This document shows, in pieces, positions 17,739 through 24,655 of a stretch of 64,000 bases of DNA. The notes beneath the pieces are model-generated. The model did not search any database. It worked only from the letters and a program-made list of their open reading frames with translations, and was not told the origin of the DNA. The position numbers were made by a program, and so were the translations under genes. The DNA lies in assembly GCA_003164675.1 (NCBI GenBank), contig PLTX01000063.1, positions 71,318 through 135,317 of the forward strand. The letters run 5' to 3'. Position 1 is the stretch's first letter. Each line of letters begins with the position of its first letter. Origin of the DNA: Verrucomicrobiota bacterium. GTDB taxonomy: Bacteria > Verrucomicrobiota > Verrucomicrobiia > Palsa-1439.

Positions 17739-17828
17739 CGCTTTTTTGAAGCGACCCCGTCGTGCCCAGGTCGCAATCATGTTTTTTTGAAGCGACCATG
17801 TTGTGCTTGGGTCGCAATTCGTTTTTTT
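17739..17828 (+). repeat. Two tandem hairpin units, each with a T-run
   Basis: A unit of about 41 bp occurs twice: T-run, GAAGCGACC, 11-13 nt, GGTCGCAAT. In each copy GCGACC pairs with GGTCGC (17751-17756 with 17769-17774, and 17792-17797 with 17810-17815), and a T7 run follows 6-7 nt later. The loops differ (CGTCGTGCCCA and ATGTTGTGCTTG) while the stems are identical. Lying just after the ATPase gene, they could act as tandem rightward terminators, but they also look like a tandem-duplicated small repeat. Confidence 0.6.
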
Positions 17829-18205
17829 ACGCCCGCCCTACCTCCCCTATGGTAGGAACGGCTCTCCGAGCCGTCCGCTCATCCCCATCGCGCCATCCCT
17901 TGCCGTGGTCGTCAGCCGACCGCTATGTCAAACAACACAACAACTCGGATGGATGCTACCACACGCCCCCCACCGCGTCCAGCAAGAAATATCGTTGGCG
18001 GATAACAAGGGCGTATCGGGGCGCCAGCCACCATTCGAGACAGACAGATGTAGCCACGGCGCTCTGTCGCCGTGCGGGGACGCGCCCCGACAGAGTGGGG
18101 CGGCTGCGACACGGCCAAATGTGCCAGTGTCCACATGCATCCCGCCGCTTTCCGAAAACAAGCAGGGCATTGCCAGCGCCGGAGTTTTTCAATATCGTTG
18201 GCCAC
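17829..18205. repeat. Gene-free stretch with GTAG-headed palindromes
   Basis: No credible gene is seen before the SDR start. Two palindromes begin with GTAG. At 17852-17876 ACGGCTC/GAGCCGT surround a 2-nt loop, and at 18050-18075 CACGGCG/CGCCGTG flank CTCTGT. A further CGCCCC/GGGGCG stem lies at about 18084-18105. They belong to the same variable-arm family as those at 18976, 19105, 19136, 36535 and 37445. The ORF track shows an open frame running through here into the SDR gene, but its sequence has no protein character. Confidence 0.6.
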
Positions 18206-18949
18206 ATGAACCATGATCTGAAAGGAAAGGTCGCGTTGGTCACGGGCGCATCGCGCGGGATCGGTCGCGCCATCGCCGAACGCCTCAGCCGTGACGGCGC
18301 CGCGGTCGCCGTGAATTACGCCTCACAGACCGCGGCAGCCCGCGAACTTGTCAGCAAAATCGAATCCGCCGGCGGAGAGGCGTTTGCCATTCAGGCCGAC
18401 GTGGCGCGCGTCGCGGACGTCGTCCGGCTCTTCGACGAAACCATCGCCCGCTTCGGGAAGCTCGATATTCTGGTGAACAACGCCGGCATCATGTCTACCA
18501 AGCCGGTTAGCGCCGTGACCGAGGCCGAGTTCGACCGCATTTTCGCGGTCAATGTGAAAGGCACGTTCTTCGCCTGCCAGCAGGCCGCCACGCGCATGGC
18601 CGACGGCGGGCGCATCATCAATCTGTCCAGCTCGACCACCGCTCGGATGATGCCGAACTACGGAACCTATGTCGCCACCAAAGGCGCGGTAGAACAGTTG
18701 ACGCGTTCGCTCGCGGGGGAACTCGGACCGCGCCGCATCACGGTCAATGCGATTTCGCCGGGCCCGACCGAGACGGAGTTGTTCATGGACGGCAAAACTC
18801 CGGAACAGCTCCAGCGCTTTGCCCAGCAGGCCGCCCTCGGACGCCTCGGTCAACCCGCCGAAATCGCCAACGTCGTCGCCTTCCTCGCCTCCGACGCCGC
18901 CGCCTGGGTGACCGGCCAGAACCTCCGCGTCAACGGCGGCATCGCGTGA
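18206..18949 (+). CDS. SDR family NAD(P)-dependent oxidoreductase
   Basis: A short-chain dehydrogenase/reductase of 247 residues, the classical length. I start it at ATG 18206 (MNHDLKGKVALVTG) rather than the track start at 17762, because similarity begins there. The cofactor motif TGASRGIG is at 13-20, NNAG follows, the catalytic Ser lies in IINLSSSTT, and the YxxxK pair is YVATK. The C-terminus GQNLRVNGGIA is typical. It resembles the glucose dehydrogenase/FabG-like group that reduces carbonyls with NAD(P)H. No adjacent pathway genes suggest a substrate. Confidence 0.93.
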   Translation: MNHDLKGKVALVTGASRGIGRAIAERLSRDGAAVAVNYASQTAAARELVSKIESAGGEAFAIQADVARVADVVRLFDETIARFGKLDILVNNAGIMSTKPVSAVTEAEFDRIFAVNVKGTFFACQQAATRMADGGRIINLSSSTTARMMPNYGTYVATKGAVEQLTRSLAGELGPRRITVNAISPGPTETELFMDGKTPEQLQRFAQQAALGRLGQPAEIANVVAFLASDAAAWVTGQNLRVNGGIA

Positions 18950-18975
18950 ACGAAGACCGTTGTCCCGCTCCGGTT

Positions 18976-19162
18976 GTAGCGGCGCTTCTGTGAAGCGCCG
19001 GTCTCCTCACCGTGCCGCTCCAGCCTGCCTCCACCTCTCGTCCGGTTCTGGCGGGGGTCTGGCTCACCCGGAGCCGCCCCTTCGCGCCGAGTCCGTGCCG
19101 CATTGTAGGGCAACCGCTCCGGTTGCCGTCGTAGTGTAGCCGCGGCGCTCTGTCGCCGCGCC
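18976..19162. repeat. Cluster of three variable-arm GTAG palindromes
   Basis: Three palindromes lie within 190 bp in the 360-bp gene-free stretch after the SDR gene. At 18976 the arms are CGGCGCTTC/GAAGCGCCG with a TGT loop, at 19105 GGCAACCG/CGGTTGCC with CTC, and at 19136 CGCGGCG/CGCCGCG with CTCTGT. Each starts with GTAG but the arms differ while keeping perfect pairing. This is the pattern of REP-like elements or of RNA hairpins kept by compensatory change. Confidence 0.65.
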
Positions 19163-19310
19163 CGTTAATCCCCCTTCGAATGCGCATCCTTGCCATAGTC
19201 ATATCGGTAACCACGGTTGGAGTTTGGAGGAAACCGCCCAACTCCTGCCTTGATGTTCGGGCGTCGTAGGTTCAGGTTTGGGTCTTCAAGCACCCGAACA
19301 GGCTGGGTAT

Positions 19311-19484
19311 ATGAAATCAAAACAACTTGCGAACGTCTTGATCAAGATTCTGGGGCTTTACGTCTGTCTATGCGCTATCCCGGGATTGGTTGCCGGCATT
19401 GCGGCTGGTTTTGCCTGGGCCCTGGGAGCGCCAAAATGGAATGACACAATTGCCTACATGTTGCCCGAGGCGGTTGAGGATTAA
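19311..19484 (+). CDS. Small single-span membrane peptide
   Basis: An unrecognised 57-residue ORF beginning MKSKQLANVLIKIL at 19311; I prefer this ATG over the track start at 19278. A hydrophobic span (ILGLYVCLCAIPGLVAGIAAG, extending to FAWALG) fills its centre. Base composition is lower in GC than the flanking core genes and matches the neighbouring toxin-antitoxin island, suggesting acquisition with it. There is no clear ribosome-binding site. It may be real or a chance ORF. Confidence 0.4.
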   Translation: MKSKQLANVLIKILGLYVCLCAIPGLVAGIAAGFAWALGAPKWNDTIAYMLPEAVED

Positions 19485-19639
19485 GGGAGGCACTCGCACG
19501 AAGCTGTTCCCTAATGTTAAGGTTCAAGATGGCAAACAGCTAAGCAAGAGTGCTAAACGTTGGGAGAAAGCATGGGAGAATTGGGGCAAAAGATTTTCTC
19601 AAAGGGAGTCACGCAGATAATTCCCCAAATTAAGACACC

Positions 19640-19708
19640 GCCCCGAAATCTGCTCAAAAGTCAAATTAAGGCACCGCCGGTCTATCGGTAGTGTCCTAAT
19701 TTGAAATC
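19640..19708. repeat. Left inverted-repeat end of a putative mobile cassette
   Basis: The 23 bp CGGTAGTGTCCTAATTTG-AAATC at 19686-19708 recur as an exact reverse complement at 20773-20795. Just to the left are two degenerate opposite-facing half copies, AAATTAAGACACCGCC and AAATTAAGGCACCGCC. The second forms an imperfect 18-bp hairpin with the 23-mer across the loop TCTAT. The inverted repeat contains the stop codon of the toxin gene (19707-19709). Confidence 0.75.
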
Positions 19709-20171
19709 AGATTGCCATTTTGCGCTCTAGGCACCATGCGTCGAGCGACTTTCCTTCAATTTTACAATGAGGCCAGTTTCGGCCCGAAAATGCCTTGTAG
19801 CCCATTGAAATCTTTGTGCCCTTGGGTGGTTGCGGAATGAACACGAATTGAGGCCACAAGCAAAGGATTGCCTGTTTATGCTCTCTATAGGGAGACTGGT
19901 GCAGAGCCGGAGTCATCACGATATGTGTGATGCCCAATTTGGCACAGATTAGTGGAAGCTTCGCCTTGTTGGAGCCCATACCGTCGTCAGCCGTGATTAC
20001 TATCCAGTCCTTTTCCTTCTCCAACAATGGAATCCACTTTTCGTCCGGCGTACCGGGCTCATAGCACTCAGTGAGGTGCAACGTCTTGAGGTCGGGATAA
20101 TCTTCGGAATAAATCTGGGAAATCTGTACTGGTAACCGCTTGCTCAAGCATTCATCGAAAAAGAGCTTCAC
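19707..20171 (-). CDS. PIN-like toxin, DUF5615 type
   Basis: The protein has 154 residues beginning MKLFFDECLSKRLP, the start typical of DUF5615/VapC-like PIN-fold proteins, in which the acidic residues of FFDEC coordinate metal. WIVITADDGMGSNKAKLPLIC carries a second acidic cluster, as expected for the PIN active site. Such proteins are toxin candidates that would cut RNA. The ATG overlaps the stop of the upstream DUF433 gene by 4 nt (ATGA), the usual antitoxin-first arrangement. Its stop codon lies in the flanking inverted repeat. Local GC is lower than in core genes, consistent with transfer. Confidence 0.8.
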   Translation of the reverse strand: MKLFFDECLSKRLPVQISQIYSEDYPDLKTLHLTECYEPGTPDEKWIPLLEKEKDWIVITADDGMGSNKAKLPLICAKLGITHIVMTPALHQSPYREHKQAILCLWPQFVFIPQPPKGTKISMGYKAFSGRNWPHCKIEGKSLDAWCLERKMAI

Positions 20172-20434
20172 GCTGCCTTTTCAATTTCCACACAATAGCG
20201 AGAGGCCGCTATTACCGAATCGACATCAACATCATAGTTCTCTGCCGCTTTCTTTTCGCTCCCTTCCGCTACAGCGGCCTTCCAAAGAGTGCGAGCCCTA
20301 TAGCCCGTCCCTACGACAACGGGCTCGCCGAAGCAATAGGCCGGATTCATCCTGATGATGATTTCTTTTTTCCCCTTGCGAGGTGTCCATCGATAAGCGG
20401 TGTAGGCGGACGCGGTAGTTGAATCGTTTGCCAT
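20168..20434 (-). CDS. DUF433 antitoxin
   Basis: I start it at ATG 20434 (MANDSTTASAYTAYRW), giving 88 residues; the track start at 20455 is also possible. The C-terminal part (IRMNPAYCFGEPVVVGTGYRARTLWKAAVAEG, ending ENYDVDVDSVIAASRYCVE) is a DUF433 domain, a small helix-turn-helix-like fold. It contains the family's segment in which a protein of known target sites chooses its orientation (GEPVVVGTGYRARTL). Genes of this family pair with DUF5615 PIN-like proteins as antitoxin and repressor. The 4-nt overlap with the toxin gene supports this role. Confidence 0.82.
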   Translation of the reverse strand: MANDSTTASAYTAYRWTPRKGKKEIIIRMNPAYCFGEPVVVGTGYRARTLWKAAVAEGSEKKAAENYDVDVDSVIAASRYCVEIEKAA

Positions 20435-20578
20435 CACCGGCCACCCGAAGGCCAAACGGTGCTATGCATGGAGCTTCCTAGAGGGCAGCGAGCCGCATTA
20501 TGTCACGGCTTTGGAGATTCCCCCCGTTGACTCTCCACAGACTGCTGTGCGAGCTGCTATTGCGAGCAAGGCGCAGAA

Positions 20579-20785
20579 GTGAAGATTTCACCCATTCTCT
20601 GGGGCCTTCTTTGCATTGCGATGGGAGTAGTGGCCATTATTACGGGTCGAGTTATACTTCCAATGATGTTCTTCTTTACACATCGAGAAAGACAGCCAAC
20701 CGCTTTTTGGGTCTCTGTGTGGATTTGGCTACTGCTTGGGGTTGGGCTTGTGATTTACGGGCTGCTGCACAAGATTTCAAATTAG
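20579..20785 (+). CDS. Small two-span membrane protein
   Basis: A 68-residue ORF starting with GTG at 20579. It has two hydrophobic segments (ILWGLLCIAMGVVAIITGRVI and AFWVSVWIWLLLGVGLVIYGLL) separated by a short loop with His and Arg. It is divergent from the DUF433 gene and lies inside the inverted repeats. Its last codons and TAG stop are formed by the right inverted repeat, so the C-terminus may have been trimmed by the element. No known family. Confidence 0.45.
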   Translation: MKISPILWGLLCIAMGVVAIITGRVILPMMFFFTHRERQPTAFWVSVWIWLLLGVGLVIYGLLHKISN

Positions 20786-20795
20786 GACACTACCG
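20773..20795. repeat. Right inverted-repeat end of the putative mobile cassette
   Basis: GATTTCAAATTAGGACACTACCG is the perfect reverse complement of 19686-19708. The bases just outside (GTCTATCCC) match the motif GGTCTATC seen beside the left copy. The pair encloses 1.06 kb with the toxin-antitoxin genes and the small membrane ORF. No transposase is present between them. Confidence 0.75.
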
Positions 20796-20809
20796 GTCTA
20801 TCCCCCAGC

Positions 20810-20838
20810 TTGACAATTTCCGCCGAATTCGCTACATT
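20810..20838 (+). promoter_or_regulatory. Sigma-70 promoter for the aromatic-leader transcript
   Basis: A perfect -35 box TTGACA (20810-20815) is separated by 17 nt from TACATT (20833-20838), which matches four of six -10 consensus bases. The predicted start of transcription is near 20845, only a few nt before the leader-peptide ATG at 20849, so the leader mRNA would be almost leaderless. Confidence 0.7.
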
Positions 20839-20848
20839 TCTACTGAAC

Positions 20849-20938
20849 ATGAAGTCAGTGCATCAAAACATCACCGCAGTCCGGGCGTCGTATTATTGGT
20901 TTTATTTTAGCCAGCCCTGTCTGCGGGCTATGTGTTGA
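20849..20938 (+). CDS. Aromatic leader peptide (attenuator) of the DAHP synthase gene
   Basis: A 29-residue ORF absent from the ORF track: MKSVHQNITAVRAS, then YYWFYF at residues 15-20, then SQPCLRAMC and TGA at 20936. Six consecutive aromatic codons (Tyr, Tyr, Trp, Phe, Tyr, Phe) sense all three end products of the shikimate pathway. Immediately downstream lie a GC-rich terminator and the DAHP synthase gene. Ribosome stalling at these codons when any aromatic charged tRNA is short would change mRNA folding. This follows the design of trp and phe leader peptides in E. coli. The ORF and its aromatic run are seen directly; the function is inferred. Confidence 0.85.
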   Translation: MKSVHQNITAVRASYYWFYFSQPCLRAMC

Positions 20939-20989
20939 TGCCGGAAACGTTGACACCAAACCGTCCCGCAGGCGCGGGACGGTTTTTTT
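20921..20989 (+). terminator. Attenuator: antiterminator pairing and intrinsic terminator
   Basis: The terminator stem AAACCGTCCCGC/GCGGGACGGTTT (20958-20969 with 20974-20985, loop AGGC) has 12 bp and is followed by a T-run to 20989. CTGCGGG at 20921-20927 is exactly complementary to CCCGCAG at 20965-20971 and would form the competing antiterminator. Upstream AGCCC (20913-20917) can instead pair with GGGCT (20925-20929), sequestering that strand. A ribosome stalled on the aromatic codons would cover AGCCC and favour antitermination; one reaching the stop codon would favour termination. Confidence 0.85.
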
Positions 20990-21032
20990 ATTCCCAAAAC
21001 CGCACCGCGTACAGGACATAAGGAGCAAAGGA

Positions 21033-22058
21033 ATGATCATCGTGCTAAAGCCGGGAACCAGTGAACAGGATGTCCAGCAGGTCGCGGACGCGGTGAAGAA
21101 GTTCAACTACGAGCCCCGCCTGATCCGCGGCGTCGAACGCACGGTCGTCGCCTGCATCGGCGATGAACGCAACCATCACACTCTCGAATCCCTCATCGTC
21201 CTGCCCCAGGTCGAGAGCGTCACTCCCATTCAGAAGAAGTACAAGCTCGTCAGCCGCGAATATCAAGGGCGCGATACCGTGCTCGACGTGGCCGGACTCA
21301 AGATCGGCGGCGGCACATTCCATGTCGTAGCGGGCCCGTGCTCGGTGGAAAACCAGGCGCAAACGATGGAAACCGCGAAAGTGGTGAAGTCGTACGGCGC
21401 GACACTTTTTCGAGGTGGCGCATTCAAGCCGCGCACCTCCCCGTACGACTTCCAAGGATTGGGTCGTGACGGACTTGAAATCTTGAAGCAGGCCCGCGCG
21501 GCCACGGGATTGCCCATCGTGACCGAAGTGATGTCCCCGCAAGACGTGGAAATGGTGGCGTCTTACGCCGACATCCTCCAGATCGGCGCGCGCAACGCCC
21601 AAAATGTCCCGTTGTTGGCCGAGGTCGCCGCGTCGGGCAAGGTCATCCTGCTCAAGCGCGGGGTGTCCGGGTTGATCGACGAATGGTTGCTGGCTGCCGA
21701 GTACATCTGCGTGCACGGTAACAGCAAAGTGATCCTCTGCGAGCGCGGCATCCGCACCTTCGAACATGCCTGTCGCAACACGCTTGATCTCAGTGCGGTC
21801 GCGGTTGCCAAGAAGGAAACGCACCTGCCGGTATTCGTGGACCCCAGCCATGCGGCGGGCCGCTTCGACATGGTGATCCCGCTCGCTCGCGCCGCCGTCG
21901 CCGTGGGCGCGGACGGCCTGCTGGTGGAGGTGCATCCCGACCCGGCCACGGCCCTCAGCGACGGCGGCCAGCAACTCAAACCCAAACAGTTCGGCCAGTT
22001 GATGGCGGAAATCCGCCCCATCGTCGAAGTGATGGGCAAACAGTTGGGCAGAGCGTAA
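21033..22058 (+). CDS. aroF: 3-deoxy-7-phosphoheptulonate (DAHP) synthase
   Basis: DAHP synthase joins phosphoenolpyruvate and erythrose 4-phosphate, committing carbon to aromatic amino acids. The 341-residue protein is of the type I beta class with an N-terminal ferredoxin/ACT-like regulatory domain (residues 1-75, MIIVLKPGTSEQDV to VTPIQKKYKLVSRE). The barrel has AGPCSVEN, LFRGGAFKPRTSPY, QIGARNAQN, LLKRG and VDPSHAAGR. The last carries metal-binding residues, as does the C-terminal DGLLVEVHPDP. A good ribosome-binding site, AAGGAG, sits 7 nt before the ATG. It is preceded by the aromatic leader and attenuator, so expression probably follows the supply of aromatic tRNAs, alongside allosteric feedback on the N-domain. 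Confidence 0.95.
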   Translation: MIIVLKPGTSEQDVQQVADAVKKFNYEPRLIRGVERTVVACIGDERNHHTLESLIVLPQVESVTPIQKKYKLVSREYQGRDTVLDVAGLKIGGGTFHVVAGPCSVENQAQTMETAKVVKSYGATLFRGGAFKPRTSPYDFQGLGRDGLEILKQARAATGLPIVTEVMSPQDVEMVASYADILQIGARNAQNVPLLAEVAASGKVILLKRGVSGLIDEWLLAAEYICVHGNSKVILCERGIRTFEHACRNTLDLSAVAVAKKETHLPVFVDPSHAAGRFDMVIPLARAAVAVGADGLLVEVHPDPATALSDGGQQLKPKQFGQLMAEIRPIVEVMGKQLGRA

Positions 22059-22120
22059 CGTTCCGGACCAGTGCTTCGTCAAACTTGATTTGAAGGCCAT
22101 GTTTGGTCGAGGGTGAAACC

Positions 22121-22160
22121 CTGTTCCTCTCCCCTCGGGGGAGAGGATTAAGGTGAGGGG
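22121..22160. repeat. CTCCCC/GGGGAG palindrome with GTGAGGGGG tail
   Basis: CCTCTCCCC TCG GGGGAGAGG is a 9-bp perfect stem with a 3-nt loop followed by ATTAAGGTGAGGGGG. The same module is a frequent dispersed intergenic repeat in many environmental bacterial genomes. It lies between the convergent aroF and YfhO-like genes, where the hairpin could slow transcription, although it lacks a T-run. Confidence 0.55.
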
Positions 22161-22229
22161 GTGCCCGTCAATTGAACTTTGACGGAGCGTCAGGACACCT
22201 CGCCAGTTGCATAGAGGCGGGGAGTTTCT

Positions 22230-24623
22230 TCAGCCGTTGTTTGAGCCTCGGGACCATTTGCCGAGACACAGCAAGGCGGTTGCCATGATGCTGCTGATGC
22301 TGATCGTAGCGCCCAGCTTCAAAGCGGGTGGTGAGAAGCGCACGACGATCCGCCCGGTGCCCGCTTGGGGAATCACGAGACCTTGGAAAGCGCCGAAGAC
22401 CTCGATCAGCCTGGTGTGTTTGTCATCGGGCGCCCAACCGGGGTAAAAAGCCTCAGAAACAAACACGATGCCGGGTCGGCTCACGCTGTAGGTGATCGAA
22501 TAGCACTCGGGTGTCAGGCTCTGGAATTGAACGGAGTCGTTGTCGCCCGCTCCGTGGTTCGGCTCGTCCCCGCGCAACTCGTCGAATGAGAAGGGTTCGC
22601 TTACGGCCACCTCGTTGTGCCAATCAATATCGCCACGTTCCAGGGCCGCCAACAGTTCACCTCGGGAATCGTAACGGCGAATCCGTGCAAAGAACTGTGC
22701 GCGCGGCAGCGAATTCGTGCGCGCGCCCAACCAGTCCTTACCGTTCTCGTCACGTTCCATGGTGACCTTGATATTTTGAATGTCGATCTTGGCCGCCTGA
22801 TTGGTAATGGTCTGGAATCTCCGAACCGAGTCCAAATAAAAGCTCGTGAAGCCCTCCGGGACTTCCAGGAACTCATGGAAATAGGGGAGGTTCCGAAACG
22901 TGGCAATTTCCTCACCGACTCGACCTTGGATAATCTGGCCGAATCGAAATGGACCGCGTTGTTCCCGATAGTCTTTCAAGAGGGAAAGCAAACGGCTGGT
23001 GTCCGGATAACACTCGTCGGGACTGACGGCGCCGCGGTGGAAACTTCCGTACGCGTGATAAAAGTCGGCAGCGGAGACGAGCAGGAGGCTGCATAAGCAC
23101 GCCGTTTGAATCCATCGCGTTTGATTACGAATCACGCCTAAGACGGCCAGGGCGCACAGGATTGCCAGGACCAGAGCGAAAAACGTCTCGTGCCGGGACC
23201 AGGTCAGCCTGTCGAGGTTCCGCAGTCCGCCACTCAGCAGTCCGCCGCCCGCGTACAACACCAGGGCCAGACAGGCGAAGCCCGCTGCCGGAAGTAGTAC
23301 CGGCCAGGGGCGCACCCCCTGCACTCGACGACGAATGAGGTCTACCCCGTACGCGCACAGGGTCGCCGCGGCAAACGTGGCAACACAGGACATTCTCGCG
23401 GGGACACGGAAGAGGGATACGCCCGGAAGAATCCGGTACAGGATCTGGAACAAGCCACCGTATCGACCCAACATGAACCACGTTGCCGCCGCCCAGATGG
23501 CCAGCCAGAACCCGAGGCCGCGTTTGTCTTCGATTCGTCGCCAGTTGAACAGAATCAAAAAGAGTGCCAGCCAGAAGATTTGTCCGGAGTAGGCGCCGAA
23601 TTCCCAGTATTGCCAGAAGCCGGGCTTGGCGCCTACGGAACCGTTGATCATGACAGTCTGGCTGTGCGGATCAACCCCCCAGAATGGCTCCGGAGAGCCC
23701 GTGGATTGAGAAGTTCCAAAGAAATTGGGCACGAAAAGCGTCAGGACTTGATCGTATGGCAACGAGGAGTCAGCCAACGCTTCGGCTTCAAATAACCGGT
23801 TCGGTCTGGCTGTGCGCCACCAATTCTCGGCCCCCGGCACCACCATTATGGCAGCCAGTCCGAAGACGAGCACGAACGTCCCGACGATTTTTGGCAGGTC
23901 CCTTCGTGCAACCCGGCGGACAGCCATGCGGGGGCTGGAGACTTCCTCGCGGTGAACGCAGTAACAGCGATACAACCAGTATGCGGTCACCAGATACCAA
24001 CAGTAGAGGGTCGCCTGTGGAAATCCCGCCAGTAGCGATACGACCATGGCGCCCACGAGGCCGAGCCAGGACAACCGTCTCCGATCACGCGTGAGGCGGT
24101 GGACAAAGAGTAGTTGGAGTGGAAGCCACGCAACGGGCTGAAACGCGGCAAAACTCGCAATTCGCAGGGAAGCAAAGCCGGAGAAACAGAAGACGAGCGC
24201 ACCGGTGACCGCCGCGATCGGACTGAGCTTCAGCCGCTTGAGAAAGGCATACGTGAACAGACCGCCGAACAGGTAATGCAATACGATGTATCTCTGGTAG
24301 GCGACGAATGGCAATCGTCCATTGTGAACAAAAGGAATCAGGAGCCATTGCGCCGGATAGAACCCGCCCACCTGGAGATCCGAGTAAAAGGGCGACCCGT
24401 CGCGGACCCCCGGAAACCAAAGAGGCAGCCGCCCCCCTTGGACCGATTTGGCAAAATAATTCACACCCGGGTAAAACTCCGTCAGGGTATCGTTCCAGAT
24501 GAAACATCGTCCGTTCAGAAACCCCCAGTAAAAGAAGCCCAGAAATGCTGCCAGAAAAGCCACGGCGCAGACATCGGGCGCCAACCGTCTCAGGCGAGAA
24601 GCGTTGAGAAGTTTCCCCTTCAT
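22230..24623 (-). CDS. YfhO-like polytopic membrane protein
   Basis: Starting at ATG 24623 (MKGKLLNASRLRRL) gives 797 residues; the track start at 24686 adds 21 residues without family character. The protein has about a dozen hydrophobic segments, an N-terminal loop with WNDTLTEFYPGVNYF and RLPLWFPGVRDGSPF, and a long C-terminal soluble domain. This fits the YfhO family of large membrane proteins related to GT-C glycosyltransferases and implicated in surface or teichoic-acid glycosylation in Firmicutes. PLWFPGVRDGSPFYSDLQVGGFYP is characteristic. The gene lies just 32 nt downstream of the LptF/G-like gene on the same strand. Confidence 0.78.
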   Translation of the reverse strand: MKGKLLNASRLRRLAPDVCAVAFLAAFLGFFYWGFLNGRCFIWNDTLTEFYPGVNYFAKSVQGGRLPLWFPGVRDGSPFYSDLQVGGFYPAQWLLIPFVHNGRLPFVAYQRYIVLHYLFGGLFTYAFLKRLKLSPIAAVTGALVFCFSGFASLRIASFAAFQPVAWLPLQLLFVHRLTRDRRRLSWLGLVGAMVVSLLAGFPQATLYCWYLVTAYWLYRCYCVHREEVSSPRMAVRRVARRDLPKIVGTFVLVFGLAAIMVVPGAENWWRTARPNRLFEAEALADSSLPYDQVLTLFVPNFFGTSQSTGSPEPFWGVDPHSQTVMINGSVGAKPGFWQYWEFGAYSGQIFWLALFLILFNWRRIEDKRGLGFWLAIWAAATWFMLGRYGGLFQILYRILPGVSLFRVPARMSCVATFAAATLCAYGVDLIRRRVQGVRPWPVLLPAAGFACLALVLYAGGGLLSGGLRNLDRLTWSRHETFFALVLAILCALAVLGVIRNQTRWIQTACLCSLLLVSAADFYHAYGSFHRGAVSPDECYPDTSRLLSLLKDYREQRGPFRFGQIIQGRVGEEIATFRNLPYFHEFLEVPEGFTSFYLDSVRRFQTITNQAAKIDIQNIKVTMERDENGKDWLGARTNSLPRAQFFARIRRYDSRGELLAALERGDIDWHNEVAVSEPFSFDELRGDEPNHGAGDNDSVQFQSLTPECYSITYSVSRPGIVFVSEAFYPGWAPDDKHTRLIEVFGAFQGLVIPQAGTGRIVVRFSPPALKLGATISISSIMATALLCLGKWSRGSNNG

Positions 24624-24655
24624 AACAATGTCAAGTGTGGCGCGACCGGTGCGCC

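Noticed and set aside
20500-20910. A 136-aa plus-strand ORF crossing the inverted repeat and promoter
   Set aside because: It covers the small membrane ORF, right inverted repeat, promoter and leader start in another frame; no protein features.
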